From: Liolophura sinensis
Lineage: Eukaryota; Mollusca; Polyplacophora; Chitonida; Chitonidae
Direction of reading: 5' to 3'
NCBI RefSeq assembly: GCF_032854445.1
Contig: NC_088295.1
Coordinates: 69,783,058-69,847,057 of the forward strand
DNA: 64,000 bases
Positions 12,036-23,056 of the stretch are shown piece after piece (within the stretch, counting starts at the first letter, position 1; each line of letters opens with the position of its first letter). The notes beneath the pieces are model-generated. The model worked only from the letters and a program-made list of their open reading frames with translations, was not told the origin of the DNA and searched no databases. The position numbers and the translations under genes were made by a program.

Positions 12036-12967
12036 GCATTAGATTTAGGCGACACCGCGGTTTATGGTAAGACTCTGCGTTCACATTATCTGGCGATGGT
12101 GTTCACTTAAATCCCACTGGCATACAGAAGTATATTCGTAGCGTACGGAAGGCACTTAGTCACTATGAATCTATTGGTCTATTTCGAATATATTTTTTGA
12201 AGTGTTTGTCTCGGGTCTACAACTTAAGTTTTACTCGCTCCGACAACTATTTCATGGAGTGATGACCGCAATTTTATATTATGTAAATAAAACAATCTGT
12301 AAATATTGATATAAATCAATAATAAAATAAATAAGGCCTGTATTTTTTGTCGAATTTAAAATTCAAGTTAAATTCAAGTAATGTTCATTTTGAAGCATAA
12401 TTTGGCTGTGAATTATGTCAATTCAGAATTTTTTAACTCCACACGACTTGACGAATGCCCTTTAAGGGATCAATTTAACAGCTGGGTTTGCATTCACCTT
12501 GGTAGGGATGCTGTATGCATGCCTGTCTTTAAAGTGTGCAAATTTGTTGGGCGGGGGGGGGGGGGGGGATGAATTGGTCATCCGGGCGCTCTGCTGTTCA
12601 TATTCCTTGTTGAATCCTTTCATTTGTATCACCAGATTATTTTATCTTGTAGGACATTTATTTGGCATGGATTTCCAATGTTTGGGAGTAGCACATATAT
12701 CCGTACAGTGTATCTACCTGGCCTTCTTATATTTTTGGCAATTGAAGATTTCCGAATCTCTGAATTTATTTATCAAATAATTACTTTGACCTCAGTGACC
12801 AAAAGATGTTCATCCGTCAAGCCTGGGTATGTAACATTTCATGGTATTTGTTGTATTTCGTTATTAATGTAAGGCTGCAAGCAACACTAAGTTTCTGAAT
12901 ACATGTAAGGACCAATGCATGTTACTCTTAACATTGTCATTGTTGTATTGAATAGCTGTCTGTATAA
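12036..12967. other. Unassigned DNA with a 16-G homopolymer
   Basis: No recognisable gene. A run of 16 G lies at 12553-12568. Short frames across it (for example 12499-12780) are extended by the glycine codons of the G run and are not credible genes. Confidence 0.5.
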
Positions 12968-13039
12968 TTGCTGCAGCATATAAGTAACAAAATTAGTCTG
13001 ATAAGTGGCCTATACATGTACTGTTGCTGCTTTTCCAGA

Positions 13040-13730
13040 TCAGCCATGCCAGCCAACAAGCTTAAGGTTGCTACCCTTTCTAGGTCCAAACGTATCTGTG
13101 CAAGGAGTACAGCCTCAAATCCAGCAGCCCCTCAAGCCCATGCGACCCCCTCATTCCCTTCCCCACCATGTACATGCCCATCTGTCACTCAGGTAGCACT
13201 GCCTATTTTCACAGGCCCAGCTCCAGATGACCTTCCACCTTGCCCGTCCATCTCCGCTGCCAAGGACAAGACTCCATCACCTCCCTCGACGATATGTCCT
13301 GGTACCCCCAGTCCCATCACAGAGCTAATGTGGTAAATTAGCTATGATATTGAAGACTTGCCCACTCCTAACTTTGTGTCATCTGCAGTCCCTCTAAGAT
13401 TTAATGTAAATTCTAAGCTAATATTTTCAAATGAACTTGCAGATTTTGGATCCATATTAGACCCCAAAGAGGATGAACAGTACGTCAAACTGTCCTCAGA
13501 TGGCAGCGTTTTTAATGTCACTTCACATGGTAAGGAAAAGTATCAGCAGTATCACATAATGGTCGCAGGCGTTCGACATTTATATGTCTCTTTACTGTTC
13601 CACATACCCTGCTCAAATCACAGGACTCATCAAGTATGGCTATATTGTACGTCTATTAACACTTTAAGTTTGGTGCAGGCAGATATTATGATGGAGATAT
13701 CTGAAAACTGCGCGCTGCCCAGTTATTAGA
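13040..13730 (+). pseudogene. DIRS gag-like region
   Basis: Two plus-strand frames, 12968-13336 (proline/alanine/serine-rich) and 13358-13729 (123 codons), lie immediately upstream of the RT. The second contains 'NELADFGSILDPKEDEQY', an acidic segment of structural-protein character. No zinc knuckle is clear; a Cys/His-containing frame near 13880-13970 could be its remnant. The gag call rests mainly on position before RT. The first frame may belong to a different reading frame of the same gene. Confidence 0.45.
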
Positions 13731-13989
13731 CAGGAGCAAGACTCATGACGAGCTATGGAAACTGTCCACTCTAAAATCCAATGTTACATTTCACACGTTT
13801 CAATCCAAACGCGGTCCTGGCTAATCACAGCCATTTCATTCAAACAAAAAGCGAAATCTTTCCAACCCGTACCGGTATGGCTTTTGTTGGAAATTTCTCA
13901 GACTTCGAAATGCGGTGGAAAACACTCACTGTCCCAAGTCCCAATAAGACATGTGCCCTGCCCACTTAACGTCAGCCGTCTTTCCTGGT

Positions 13990-15100
13990 TTCTACAAGGT
14001 TATGACTTCAACTCTGGCATTCTTTTTGTTTCATGGGTTTACATCTGGGTTTAGACTGTGTGTTGCAGGTGAGTTAATAGACAGAATTAACTGTGCTAAT
14101 CACACATCAGCCTTGCTACAAGCAGAATTTGTGTCCATGAAACTGAGGGATGGTTAGGCACAGTAGCATCCAAATTTTTATATCCTGTCCATTTAAAACT
14201 TTGATTGTCTCCCCATTGAGTGTCGTGCCAAAAAAGGAATACATAATTTGTCTTTTCTACAAGGGGAATCAGTAAATTGTTATACCAAAGGAGTATTCTC
14301 GAGCTTCTGCAGAGTATTGAGTATGTCATAGCCCTAGTCCAAGCACATGGTCGTAACTGCCTTGTGTCAAAACAGATATAGAGGATGCTTTAGTATGACC
14401 GATATTTGCCAATGGGTGCCATTAGATATTTGAGTCTCTCAGTGCCTGTCTCCAGTGGATCATGAATACTCATTTCAAAGCCTGTGGCATTTACGGTATC
14501 ATAGATGACTACTTTTTTGTTGGGCCACCTAACTCTTTAAAATAATATGAACATTTAAACCACTTTCTCCAGTTATGCTGTACACTAGGAATTCCAATTA
14601 TTTATTTATTTGATCGGTGTTTTGCGCCGTGATCATATTTCACTTATACGACAGCATTATGGTGGGAGGAAACCGGAGAGAGCCCGGGAGAAATTCACGA
14701 CCATCCGCAGGTTGCTGCAGGATTTTCCCACGTACAGCCGGAAGACAGAGTGAGCTGGACTTGAGCTCACAGAGACCACATTGGTGAGAGGCTTCTGGGT
14801 CATTACGTTGCGCTAACTGAGCAACGGAGACCTCGGAATTCCAATTAAGCATCATAAAACTGACCTCACAAACAGTTATTCAGATTAATGGAATAGAAAT
14901 TGACTTCTCATCCATGCTGGCCAGGCTCCCACACCATAAGTTATTTAAGGCACGCAGCCTCCTGGTATCATAAGTATAAGTATAATCCTGAGAGATCCCC
15001 AATGCCTTATAGGTTACCTTAGCTTTTGCTGTTCTGTCATCATACCTGGCACAGCATTCCCGTGCCACTTACAAGATTTCCCCAAGGGCATAAGAGCACC
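13990..15100 (+). pseudogene. DIRS reverse transcriptase remnant, split by a SINE
   Basis: Recognisable RT blocks across frames are 'HGFTSGFRL' (~14035), 'VSPLSVVPKK' (~14205), 'IPKEYS' (~14285), 'KTDIEDA' (14379-14399, first catalytic Asp block), 'LPMGA' (~14412), 'MNTHFKACG' (~14462) and 'IIDDYFFVGPPNS' with the catalytic Asp pair at 14504-14509. The spacing between 'KTDIEDAF' and 'LPMG' is about 60 bp too short, indicating a deletion. A SINE occupies 14601-14834. After it, 'FSSMLARLPHHKLFKA' (~14900) continues the RT connection region in a shifted frame. The gene cannot make a full enzyme. Confidence 0.8.
14588..14847 (-). mobile_element. SINE family A inserted in DIRS RT, with 13-bp TSD
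   Basis: The SINE body lies at 14601-14834 on the minus strand (tail 'tttatttatttgatcggtg' on the left, tRNA-like head near 14820). It is flanked by the exact 13-bp direct repeat ggaattccaatta at 14588-14600 and 14835-14847. Outside the repeats the DIRS RT continues, so the SINE inserted after the DIRS element was in place. The 13-bp duplication is typical of LINE-driven integration. Confidence 0.93.
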
Positions 15101-15189
15101 CCACCATGACATTAAAGTTATGAGCTGAAGGTAGAGCTGACATTAGTGCCTGGTTAAAATTTTTAGTCCTCCATGGCAAGTCTACTTTC

Positions 15190-15500
15190 TTGTACTCAGA
15201 TTGGCTTTCTTCTGATTCTATCCGTTTGTATTCGGATGCTGCTGGAGCACATGGAGGATTTGCTGCTGTTATGTGTAACCGCTGGTTTGCAGGTCCAGTG
15301 ATTAATTTGAACATAACCACAAAAGAGTTTTCCAATAGTGTCCTGTTTCTGGAGACATGGGGTGAAAAGTTGAAAAACCACAAGATACTCTTCATGACGA
15401 ACAACCCTGGTTTGGTTGAGATAATTAACTGGACAACATCAAAGTCAAAAAGTCTAATGAAGCTTGGTGTTATCTTCCCTAAAACAAAACATCTTCGGAA
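15190..15500 (+). pseudogene. DIRS RNase H domain
   Basis: The open frame 15190-15537 contains 'IRLYSDAAGAHGGFAAVM' followed by 'WFAGPVI', 'ITTKEF', 'ETWGEKL', 'FMTNNPGLVEIIN' and 'TSKSKSLMKL'. This is the order of RNase H motifs in DIRS-family polyproteins, including the first Asp block (YSDAAG) and the Glu in 'TTKEF'. The position usually occupied by an Asp in the third block reads 'TNN' (D to N), which would probably impair catalysis. RNase H would degrade the RNA template during cDNA synthesis. Confidence 0.8.
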
Positions 15501-15599
15501 CCAAGCACTTTCCAGGAAAAACGAATGTTATACCTGACCATTTGTCTCGTTTCCTTTCCCAGGAAGCATTCCATTTCGCACCTTGTCTGTGCAAAGAAC

Positions 15600-16291
15600 A
15601 GGTGCACAATCCAGCTCAGTTCTACAAACTGTAACAAATCAGCTACTTAGTGCATCTCTGTCACAAAACACACTCAAATCTTACATGATTAATCGATTTA
15701 TTTCATTCTCTAAATCAACTGAGCCTACTAAGCCACCTTTTCTAGCATCTCTCCAAATCTTACTAAATTTTGTCATGTTTGTTTTTAAACACAGTCCAGC
15801 TACCATATTCTCGCATATTTCAGCGCTTAGTTTCATTCACAAAATTGATGGATGTCAATCCATAGTTTCCGCCTCCAAAAGGCCCTGATGGGTGTTGAGC
15901 GTTCAAAACCGAGTATTGACTCTCGTTTGTCAATTACTCTGCCTATTCTGGAGAAACTGGTGTCATAATCTTTCATTAGACGCCTCTTTAAAATACTCTC
16001 TTTTTACAAGCATTACATTGCATTTTGAGGATAGGTGAACTTACAGTCTCCAAAGCTTTTAATGCACCAACAATACAGGTTGGTAACGTCGAATTTGTCC
16101 CTCAACCCTCTGGGTCCCATGGCTTGACTGTCACTATTACCCACTTCATAACCAGTGACCTTAAAAAAGTTCATGTCAGTATAGGTAAAACCAACAATCC
16201 ATCCATGTGCCCTGTGCGTGGAACTCCAGAATCCCTGATTCAAAAATTGGATGATGGAAATCAGATGCTTTCCGGGAATATGTTAACATGA
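15600..16291 (+). pseudogene. DIRS tyrosine recombinase with internal deletion
   Basis: The N-terminal core-binding part is open from 15583 to 15888 ('LSQNTLKSYMINRF', 'FSHISALSFIHKI'). 'SKPSIDSRLSITLPILEKLV' follows, then the catalytic-domain start 'MRIGELTVSK' (~16025), which carries the first catalytic Arg. 'LTVTITHF' and 'MCPVRG' continue it. The frame then jumps to 'WKSDAFREYVNM', which carries the nucleophilic Tyr (codon 16279-16281). The segment between, normally holding the H-x-x-R motif, is missing; a deletion lies around 16220-16245. In an intact element this enzyme would integrate the circular cDNA. Here it lacks essential residues. Confidence 0.82.
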
Positions 16292-16300
16292 ATATCTTTT

Positions 16301-17735
16301 GAATATTGAATGTACGGTTTAATCTTTTCATTTATATACAGATTGAAACATAATGTGCAGTTTTTTTCTCATGTTTCCTAATACATGTCATGTATTGTGT
16401 TGCAACAGATTTCTCTCAGACGGGTTGAGCTCGGGCTTCCCCATCCACAGATGTCTCATAATAGCGGTATTCCTCCCAGTTCAGCTTGTGCTGCTGGCAA
16501 GGGTATGTACAGGTACTTGTAAGGAGTTCTAAACTGTAGAGCTGTTTGTAACTGTTTCTATCTCTGTGTATACTGGTGGCCCATGGCCTTTGACATGAAT
16601 ATATTACAAATATAGTTATGAAATTGTTCAACTTTACTTGCAAATTTTCATTCAGAATTCCGGATGTTGGTATTACATCTTCGTCATGTGAAAACAGTTT
16701 CAGAAAGATATTTTGCATTCCTGTAGTAGTCATATGTTGAAAAACTGTTCCACACACAGTTTTCAGAATACGTTCATCTTGGACTGCAAATTAGTTTAGG
16801 CAGTTGTAAATTTGTACTATATTATTGTCATGTAAAAACAATTTTCAGAAAGATGGTTTCATTCTTCTAATAGTCGTGGACATTGCACTTGTGGAAAGAC
16901 AGGATGTTTTTGAATTGGTTCAGCTTGGGCTGAAATTCAGTCAGTCAGTTAGAAAATGGTGACTGCATTAGACATTGTGTTCTGAATTTGTCCAGCGTGG
17001 GCTACAAACTTTAGTCCATTGGAATTGTTAAGACATCAGTGTCATGTCAAAATAATTTCATAGAAATAGTGGTTTTTTTTGCCAAGAAGAGCTTTCAGCT
17101 TACATTTGCTTTTGTGAAAATTTTACAAAATTAGATATTGTACCCAAGTTGAATGTGTTCAGTAGGAGCTGTACATTCTCCTGGTTTTGGTTCTTGAAGG
17201 CGGTAAATTTCTTGTATAGATGTCCATGTTGGGTTAGGCCGAGGGTAAATCTTCTCTATTGCCCTATACAGGATTGGTCAGAAACGTCGGTTATTACAGT
17301 TACACTGTTATTCTCAGACCTTATCATGAACTCCCACCTTTTGCTTAAGTAAAGTGAAGTCTTGTTTTTGTATTGTGGCATAAAGTCGGATTATTTATGC
17401 AAGATTTATTATCTTATGACCGAGGCAGTTAACAGAGAACTCAGCCACTATTCTCTACAAACTGTTTACATCTAATTTATTTTACTCCCATCGATCTGAA
17501 ATGACTCGTTGTTTCGCAGAAAAACATAAAATTAAGCTGTTAATATGATCCAGTCTCATTCCTTTGGCATTGTGTGCTGTGATATAGACGTCTTGGCAAT
17601 CTCCAGAAAGTCGTTTGCTGCTCGTGTATAATATAATGAACCAGCTGTTACCAGTGAACCAGGCATCCGTGTAATTTCGTCACGCACACGCAGGTGTGTG
17701 GAAACTTAACGTAACGCTGAAAAATACACCATAGT
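16301..17735. other. Unassigned DNA with degenerate repeated phrases
   Basis: Phrases recur at loose spacing: 'catgtgaaaacagtttcagaaagat' (~16686), a variant near 16829 and another near 17041; also 'ttcagcttg.gctg' near 16483 and 16919. This suggests an old, diverged tandem array or repeated 3' end of the neighbouring DIRS element. A minus-strand frame of 113 codons at 16416-16757 is unrecognised. Confidence 0.4.
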
Positions 17736-17825
17736 CGTGTTTTGCATTACATTCGTGTTTTGTATTATAGCCGTGTTTTGCATTACAGACGTGTTTTCTA
17801 CGTCAGCAGTGCTTTGCATCACATC
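17736..17825 (+). repeat. 18-bp tandem repeat, five units
   Basis: Units start at 17736, 17754, 17772, 17790 and 17808, each near 'cgtgttttgcattacaga', with increasing divergence to the right. Because 18 is a multiple of three, the frame 17742-17993 shows a six-residue periodicity, but there is no evidence that it is translated. Confidence 0.85.
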
Positions 17826-18079
17826 ACAGGGACCGAGAGAATATTTGACTTGCTCGTACAAAAACTCGTTCAAAGAGAGCAGACCCGTCCATTCCAGAAT
17901 TTAGATTATCTTGTTTTCTCGTGTACTTGCGAGACATGTTCGCATAGGTCGCCTTTTCTTTATTTTCTAATGGTTAGGCGATTTGGAGCTTAATTTTTGA
18001 TGGCAATAAAACGGATAAATTGACCCCTTTCATTCTTATTTAGAAATTCGAAGTTTAGGTCATATTGCTTAAATCTATT

Positions 18080-18150
18080 AACGAGTAGGGCCTAAACCCC
18101 AATAAAATAAAGAAACAAACAAACAAACAAATGTATAAATAAATAAATAT
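18080..18150 (+). mobile_element. SINE-like 3' tail remnant
   Basis: 'gggcctaaaccccaataaaat' followed by (aaac)n and (aaat)n resembles the 'cgttaaaccccaag' tails of the SINEs at 59881-60243 and 24843-25166. No head remains. Confidence 0.45.
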
Positions 18151-18837
18151 TGTTAAAATCAACGCCCACACAAATTCTGATCATGATAACTGTGTCTGCC
18201 TGAACTGCAGCTCACCTATGCGTCCAAAGGCTCGTTGCAAACTTCCCATTAGAATTTTGCACATTCCAGACTGTGTAATTTACATCATACTTTATAACAC
18301 TGGGATACAATTCCCAAATACAATTATAAAATAAATAATATTTATCTGTTATTGCATTTATCCACAAACAGCCAATGGTTGCATAATTATATTGTCGCTT
18401 CGTTTATGAAAGATTGATGGCAATTATCATTTGACACCTCTGCGATTTATAAAAGGAACTGATCTATACTTGAATGCAAATTACAAATTGCGTTTTGCAA
18501 ATTTAACAAGTCTATCGGGCGTTGATGAGAATTCTTCGTTTTATGGTAAAGTAAGTTGTCCAGCAAGTACCTGGTATACTTCTTCTGTCAAAATTGCGGG
18601 CTTTCAGCCTTGTCTGATGCAAACTAGTCTTAGTAATGACAAAGAAAGAAGACAAATCTCCGCAAAGGACATGTCCAGCATGTTGATATAATGATAATCC
18701 ACTCTGTTGCCACCGACATGCAACCATTTGGTCTTCTGTCCCTTGGAGACAAATTCTTCATGTTACTTCATTTAGATGTCAGACGAAGCCCTGTACTCCG
18801 TCCTACCAATGACCTGAATCATTATTTATCGTTATTT
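18151..18837. other. Unassigned noncoding DNA
   Basis: Overlapping frames of 86 (18431-18691, +) and 71 (18512-18727, -) codons are unrecognised. No repeat or RNA gene seen. Confidence 0.4.
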
Positions 18838-19266
18838 TCCGTTTTCTTTTATTCCGAGTTTTATATTAACAGTGATGACAACTAAACTAATGCTAGTAAG
18901 TTTCTTGCTTTGCGTAACACTAGTAAGTTTTGGCCTTTGCCTAATAGGCCTACTGGTAAGTTTTGTGCTTTGCCTAATGCTATTAAGTTTTGTGCTTTGC
19001 CTAATACTATAGTGTCTTGTTCTATATAATAGTAATAAGTTTCTTCCTTTCTCCTTTGCTATTTGTTTTCTTTTATTTCGAGATTTATAATAAGAGTGAT
19101 GACTACTAACGTTTTTGGCCTAATACTAGTAAGTTTCTTGCTTTGCCCAACACCAGTAAGTTTTGGGCTTTGCGTACTGATAAGTTTTGTGCTTTGCCTA
19201 ATACTACTAGGTTTTGTGCTTTGCCGAAAGTGTCTTGCTCTATATACTACTAGTAAGTTTCTTGCC
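18838..19266 (+). repeat. Higher-order tandem repeat (two ~205-bp blocks)
   Basis: Block 1 (18838-19048) and block 2 (19064-19266) have the same order. Each has a leader 'ttttcttttatt.cgag.ttta', 'gtgatgac.acta', several ~26-30 bp units of the type 'agtaagttttgtgctttgcctaatact', and a terminator 'gtgtcttg.tctatata'. This nested arrangement indicates that a short array was duplicated as a whole. Open frames across it on both strands reflect the repeat. Confidence 0.85.
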
Positions 19267-19499
19267 GTCTTATCGCGCAAAAAGAAATGGTTTTTATTCA
19301 TATACTGGATATATAACATTCATTGTTTTCATCTTTTCATTGTCTAGTTGTCGAAGGTTATTGTCTTTCAATCATGGTTCAAATCAGACCTTGGGCCGGT
19401 CAACGATCGTCATGTGGCGTTTGCTCAATTTTACGTCCGATGAAGATCATTGATCTTCCACTAGTAGAGTGTGCATATTTGTAAGTCTCCAGTAACTAT

Positions 19500-19590
19500 A
19501 CACCAAAGGTTTACCCGGACACTCCGGTTTCTCTCAAGAAAAATCTTGAGTATGATGTTATACGACAAGCAAATAAATAATAAAATATGT
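19500..19590 (+). mobile_element. Probable SINE 3' end remnant
   Basis: 'acccggacactccggtttctctc' then 'aaatcttgagtatgatgttatacgacaag' and (aaat)n resembles the family A 3' end 'cccggtttcctc...attcttgagtatggcgtaaaac'. It is diverged. Confidence 0.5.
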
Positions 19591-20034
19591 ACAAGTAAAT
19601 AGAATGTACAGACCAGCGACTAACGATCGAAAACTGATCTTGACTGAATGGAACACAGTGAAAAGATATACACCACAGTAAGCAGGCTTCGCCCAGCATG
19701 TCAAAATCCAACGCTGGCACCAGGGGAGGACAACCGCCTATGTAATCATTTCTCATTTGAAAACCGTGTGGTCAATCGAACCTTACTGCCGTGTGAATTT
19801 TTTTTCCCTAGGAGTAGTGCAAGTGATATTATTCTTGATTAGTTAATAAGCGAGAAATTCCAATTCCCAGCTGATAATCAGTGGTGACGCTTAATTCGGC
19901 TTACAGACGTGTTCTCGCTTTCATATTCTCTGAAGGCTGTGCTGGAATCAAATATTCATTTACCAGTCCTGGCCCCAACTGTATAAATCAAATGTCTGCG
20001 CTTAGTTTTGACACACTCCGCCTATACCTTGTGA

Positions 20035-20118
20035 TCTGATTTAGTTTTATGCCGTACTCAGGAGTATTTCACTTATACCAAGTTGGCCAGCATTATACTG
20101 GAAGGAATCCAGGGAGAA
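20035..20118 (-). mobile_element. SINE family A 3' fragment
   Basis: 'ttttatgccgtactcagg' with 'tatttcacttatac' and 'ggccagcattatactggaagg' is the reversed 3' third of family A. The tRNA-like head is absent. Confidence 0.75.
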
Positions 20119-20154
20119 CAGTATATAAGTATATTGAGTTCCACTATAATCCAG

Positions 20155-20930
20155 AATTCTGCTGCTGGACCAGTCAGCCCCAAGATCTGGTCCTTTTGCA
20201 TTGTTTTAATGTGATTGTATGTTAAATGTAATGACAACACAGAATTTTGACTATTTCTAGACCGGTGACGTCTGATAAATTGTAATTAACATCACTACAT
20301 TTTTTGTTACATAATTTTCTTAAGCCGTAGTACTAAGGGGCGTGTAATTTGTTAGTGGTTAAGGTTACACATGCGCAATTCAGGCAATTTGGCCCAAGAT
20401 TTGCCTCCGAATCGAAGAGTGAAGGAGCACTGTTTGGGGTAATACGGCCATACAGACATTATAGATTGTTGATGGACAATAAATTTCTGCACTGCTAGTT
20501 TACACCCAGTTAAAATATATCAGAATTTTGTCTGTTTTGGATAGAACTGATAACTTTTTTTCCGGTGTTATTTTCTACCTGGCTGGAGGTTACCAAGATA
20601 ACAGAATGCTATGACTTCGCTTGTAGCAACCACATCTCACATGTTGCATGTCGCAAGCGGCATATGGTGGTATGGCACTGTACCACGCGAAAGTTAGGAC
20701 ATATATATTTTTGAGGTTGAAGTTGACAAACTCCCTACATAAATAGTAAGGAAAATCAATGCGCCAGTGTAACCTTAAGTATTTACATGAACCGTTAGAA
20801 TAAGGCCCTAACCGAGGTTAATTGAGGAGAAGCCGTATAATTTACCGGTTACGTGTGACTATTTGCCAACAATTACACTGCTCTTGTTTTTCTCACTGTG
20901 CTGTACGTCTTAATTGTGTTTCAGACTCGT
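20155..20930 (+). repeat. Dispersed repeat family R, copy 1 (split)
   Basis: The left part (20155-20390) has 'gacaacacag', 'tctaga..ggtgacgtctgataa', 'taacatcactac', 'taagccgtagtactaaggg' and 'gcgtgtaattt'. The right part (20735-20930) has 'catgaaccgttagaataagg', 'ctaaccgaggttaatt', 'gtgtgactatttgcc' and 'actgtgctgtacgtctt'. These landmarks recur in the same order at 26455-26765 and 40065-40405, and inverted at 62065-62320. Here about 340 bp of other sequence separates the halves. The family has no ORF, and I cannot assign it to a known class. Confidence 0.72.
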
Positions 20931-21005
20931 GTGTATAAAATGGTCAATGGTGTAAGAAATTAAATATGTATATGTTGAAACTGTTTAGCCGTGGGATATG
21001 TGAAT

Positions 21006-21043
21006 TTTATTTATTTATTTGATCGGTGTTTTATGCCGTACTC
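21006..21043 (-). mobile_element. SINE family A tail fragment
   Basis: 'tttatttatttatttgatcggtgttttatgccgtactc' is the reversed 3' tail only. Confidence 0.7.
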
Positions 21044-23056
21044 CATATGTGAATTTTGATATTTATAATTGTGTTAAATTTTTGTTTTTTTAGTATCAAG
21101 CTAATAAAGATAAATTTATCAAAGCCCTATTCCTTGGATAAGTGACATTAGACACTGAAAGATACATGAAACGCTTGTTTTTCTAATTTTTTAAGATGAG
21201 TTTTATGATGTATCCTAACATATAAAAGTACAGAAAATCTTTAAAGCTTTTTTGTCGGTGCATTAAAATGGCTTTAAGCCTCAGTTTTCCCCAGCGGTCA
21301 GTACGGAAATCAAGTAGGCTGCTGTGATAATGGTGATGGCTGTCTAAACTACGTAGTTAAAGGGAGAGTCCGAAATGGGATCGCTACGCTGGTCCCGCAA
21401 AAGTTAGAGTGGTTGTTTTTCTTCTGGCATATCTTTCTTCATTTTCTTGAGAACTATACTCTTCAATTTCGTGTATCCGTTAATTATGAAACAGAACTAC
21501 AGAGATCCGAAGCATGCAAACCGTAACGCTAATCCCAAACACAGCTACTAAATCAAGTACTGTGTTGCTTGAGAGACTAGGTAAAAAGGGTTTCGGTGGA
21601 GAGAAACTAGTTACCGAGTAAATCACGCGTGAAGTAGATTGAAGTCATCACGTGACTAACATTATGACTGCTGAGGTCTACTCATTTAGATCTGACGTTG
21701 AATTTTACAAACGTTATTTCTTACCTTATCCTGGTGTAAACATGAAAACTGTTCTAAGCACCATATGCATCTACTGAATGATTGCACTTCAGAGTTATAA
21801 TATTGGGCCTTGCTTATTTAGAACGCCAGAGAACAGTAATTAACATAAACAAAAAGTCACAAATGAATTCTGGTTCCTTTAGATTCTGTCAGAGTTGCTA
21901 CCAGACCCCGAAAGTAAACAAATACAACATTTGTATAGGCAACACTGACAGACAGATCTGAGATTTTGCAAAAACTAAGCTTTTGATAAGCTCGTGGGTA
22001 AATCCTGGTGCTCATGTCATGTCACAACGATTGGGAAACTGGTTTCCGAACAAAACGCAAACCAGGTCGCATAAAAGAGAAGGCTACGCCTTACTTTAGA
22101 CAATTTTATGTCTCAACGAAGAAGATTTGTCTCTGACTTTATGGTGCACCCGGTTAAGTCGTGTATGAATCACAGACTGCACAGTTGGAGCGAATACACT
22201 CTATCCATTAAGGGAAGAATCACTCACGAGAACTCACCAAGCGATACTGTATGTACAGAAACGAACTGTCCTACAGGCCAGTGCAGATTTTATGAACATT
22301 GTTCAGGTGCTAAAGGAGACATCTAGTTAGTGAAGTGTCTGTTTGCGACTGTAATGAGCGGGCTCCATAATTGGATATATCTCCTGATAGGTTACACCGG
22401 GTATAACAGTATCAATGGGAGTGCTTTCTGGTCAAGGTTGGTATCAATTCGAATGGTATAATCCCTCATGGTGATTGCGATCCCTCATGGTGATTCCGAA
22501 AGCGCTTTCCAGTTACGTATGAACTCACACAGCTGGGTAAAGAAACAGTAATGATGGTCCCACAAACCAAGTGCAGAATGAATGCTCTCATTACCCTGGG
22601 TTCCAGGGTTTATATATGGCTGAGCACACAGAATGAGCTACGATCAGCCATGTGGAGGCATTAACTCTTCTATAGTGTATTTCTTTCAGCCATTCGCCTG
22701 TATTCAGTTGTCTGTAAAATCAGTCTCGTCACCAAAATAGCCTTTAGGTAGTGACACGTAACAACACAAGCTCTACACATAGATATGATGGAAATCCATA
22801 TTTTTGCAAAGAAAATGACGTTAGAACACTTTTTCTAATTTATAATATTAAACCCCATAAGCCTTGTCTCGACACCAAGAAGACATTGCCTCCGGTCACT
22901 TCAAAATTATTAAAAAAACCAGTGGCATGCTGGGGAGTGAGTGCATTCTTTACCTACACTATTATACACGAGGCATGAAATGACAAAGGTCCATTTAAGA
23001 CATGAAAAGTGTAATACATGGCATTCATATTGTCAAAGTTTGACCTTGAAAGAGCT
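21044..23056. other. Unassigned noncoding DNA
   Basis: No recognisable gene. A short tandem duplication 'atccctcatggtgattgcg' and its variant lies at about 22459-22497. The frames of 72 (22108-22326) and 75 (22751-22978) codons are unrecognised. Confidence 0.45.

Larger units (their letters stand above)
12968..16300 (+). mobile_element. DIRS-like tyrosine-recombinase retrotransposon, decayed
   Basis: Plus-strand pieces occur in the order expected of DIRS elements: a gag-like region (about 13040-13730), reverse transcriptase (13990-15100, interrupted by a SINE), RNase H (15190-15500) and tyrosine recombinase (15600-16290). DIRS elements use a tyrosine recombinase instead of an integrase or endonuclease, inserting through a circular intermediate without target duplication. 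All ORFs carry frameshifts, stops or deletions. I could not identify the inverted terminal and internal complementary repeats, so both boundaries are approximate. Confidence 0.82.

Noticed and set aside
12381-12780. Frames across the G homopolymer
   Set aside because: Open only because the G run encodes glycine in every frame; unrelated to any family.
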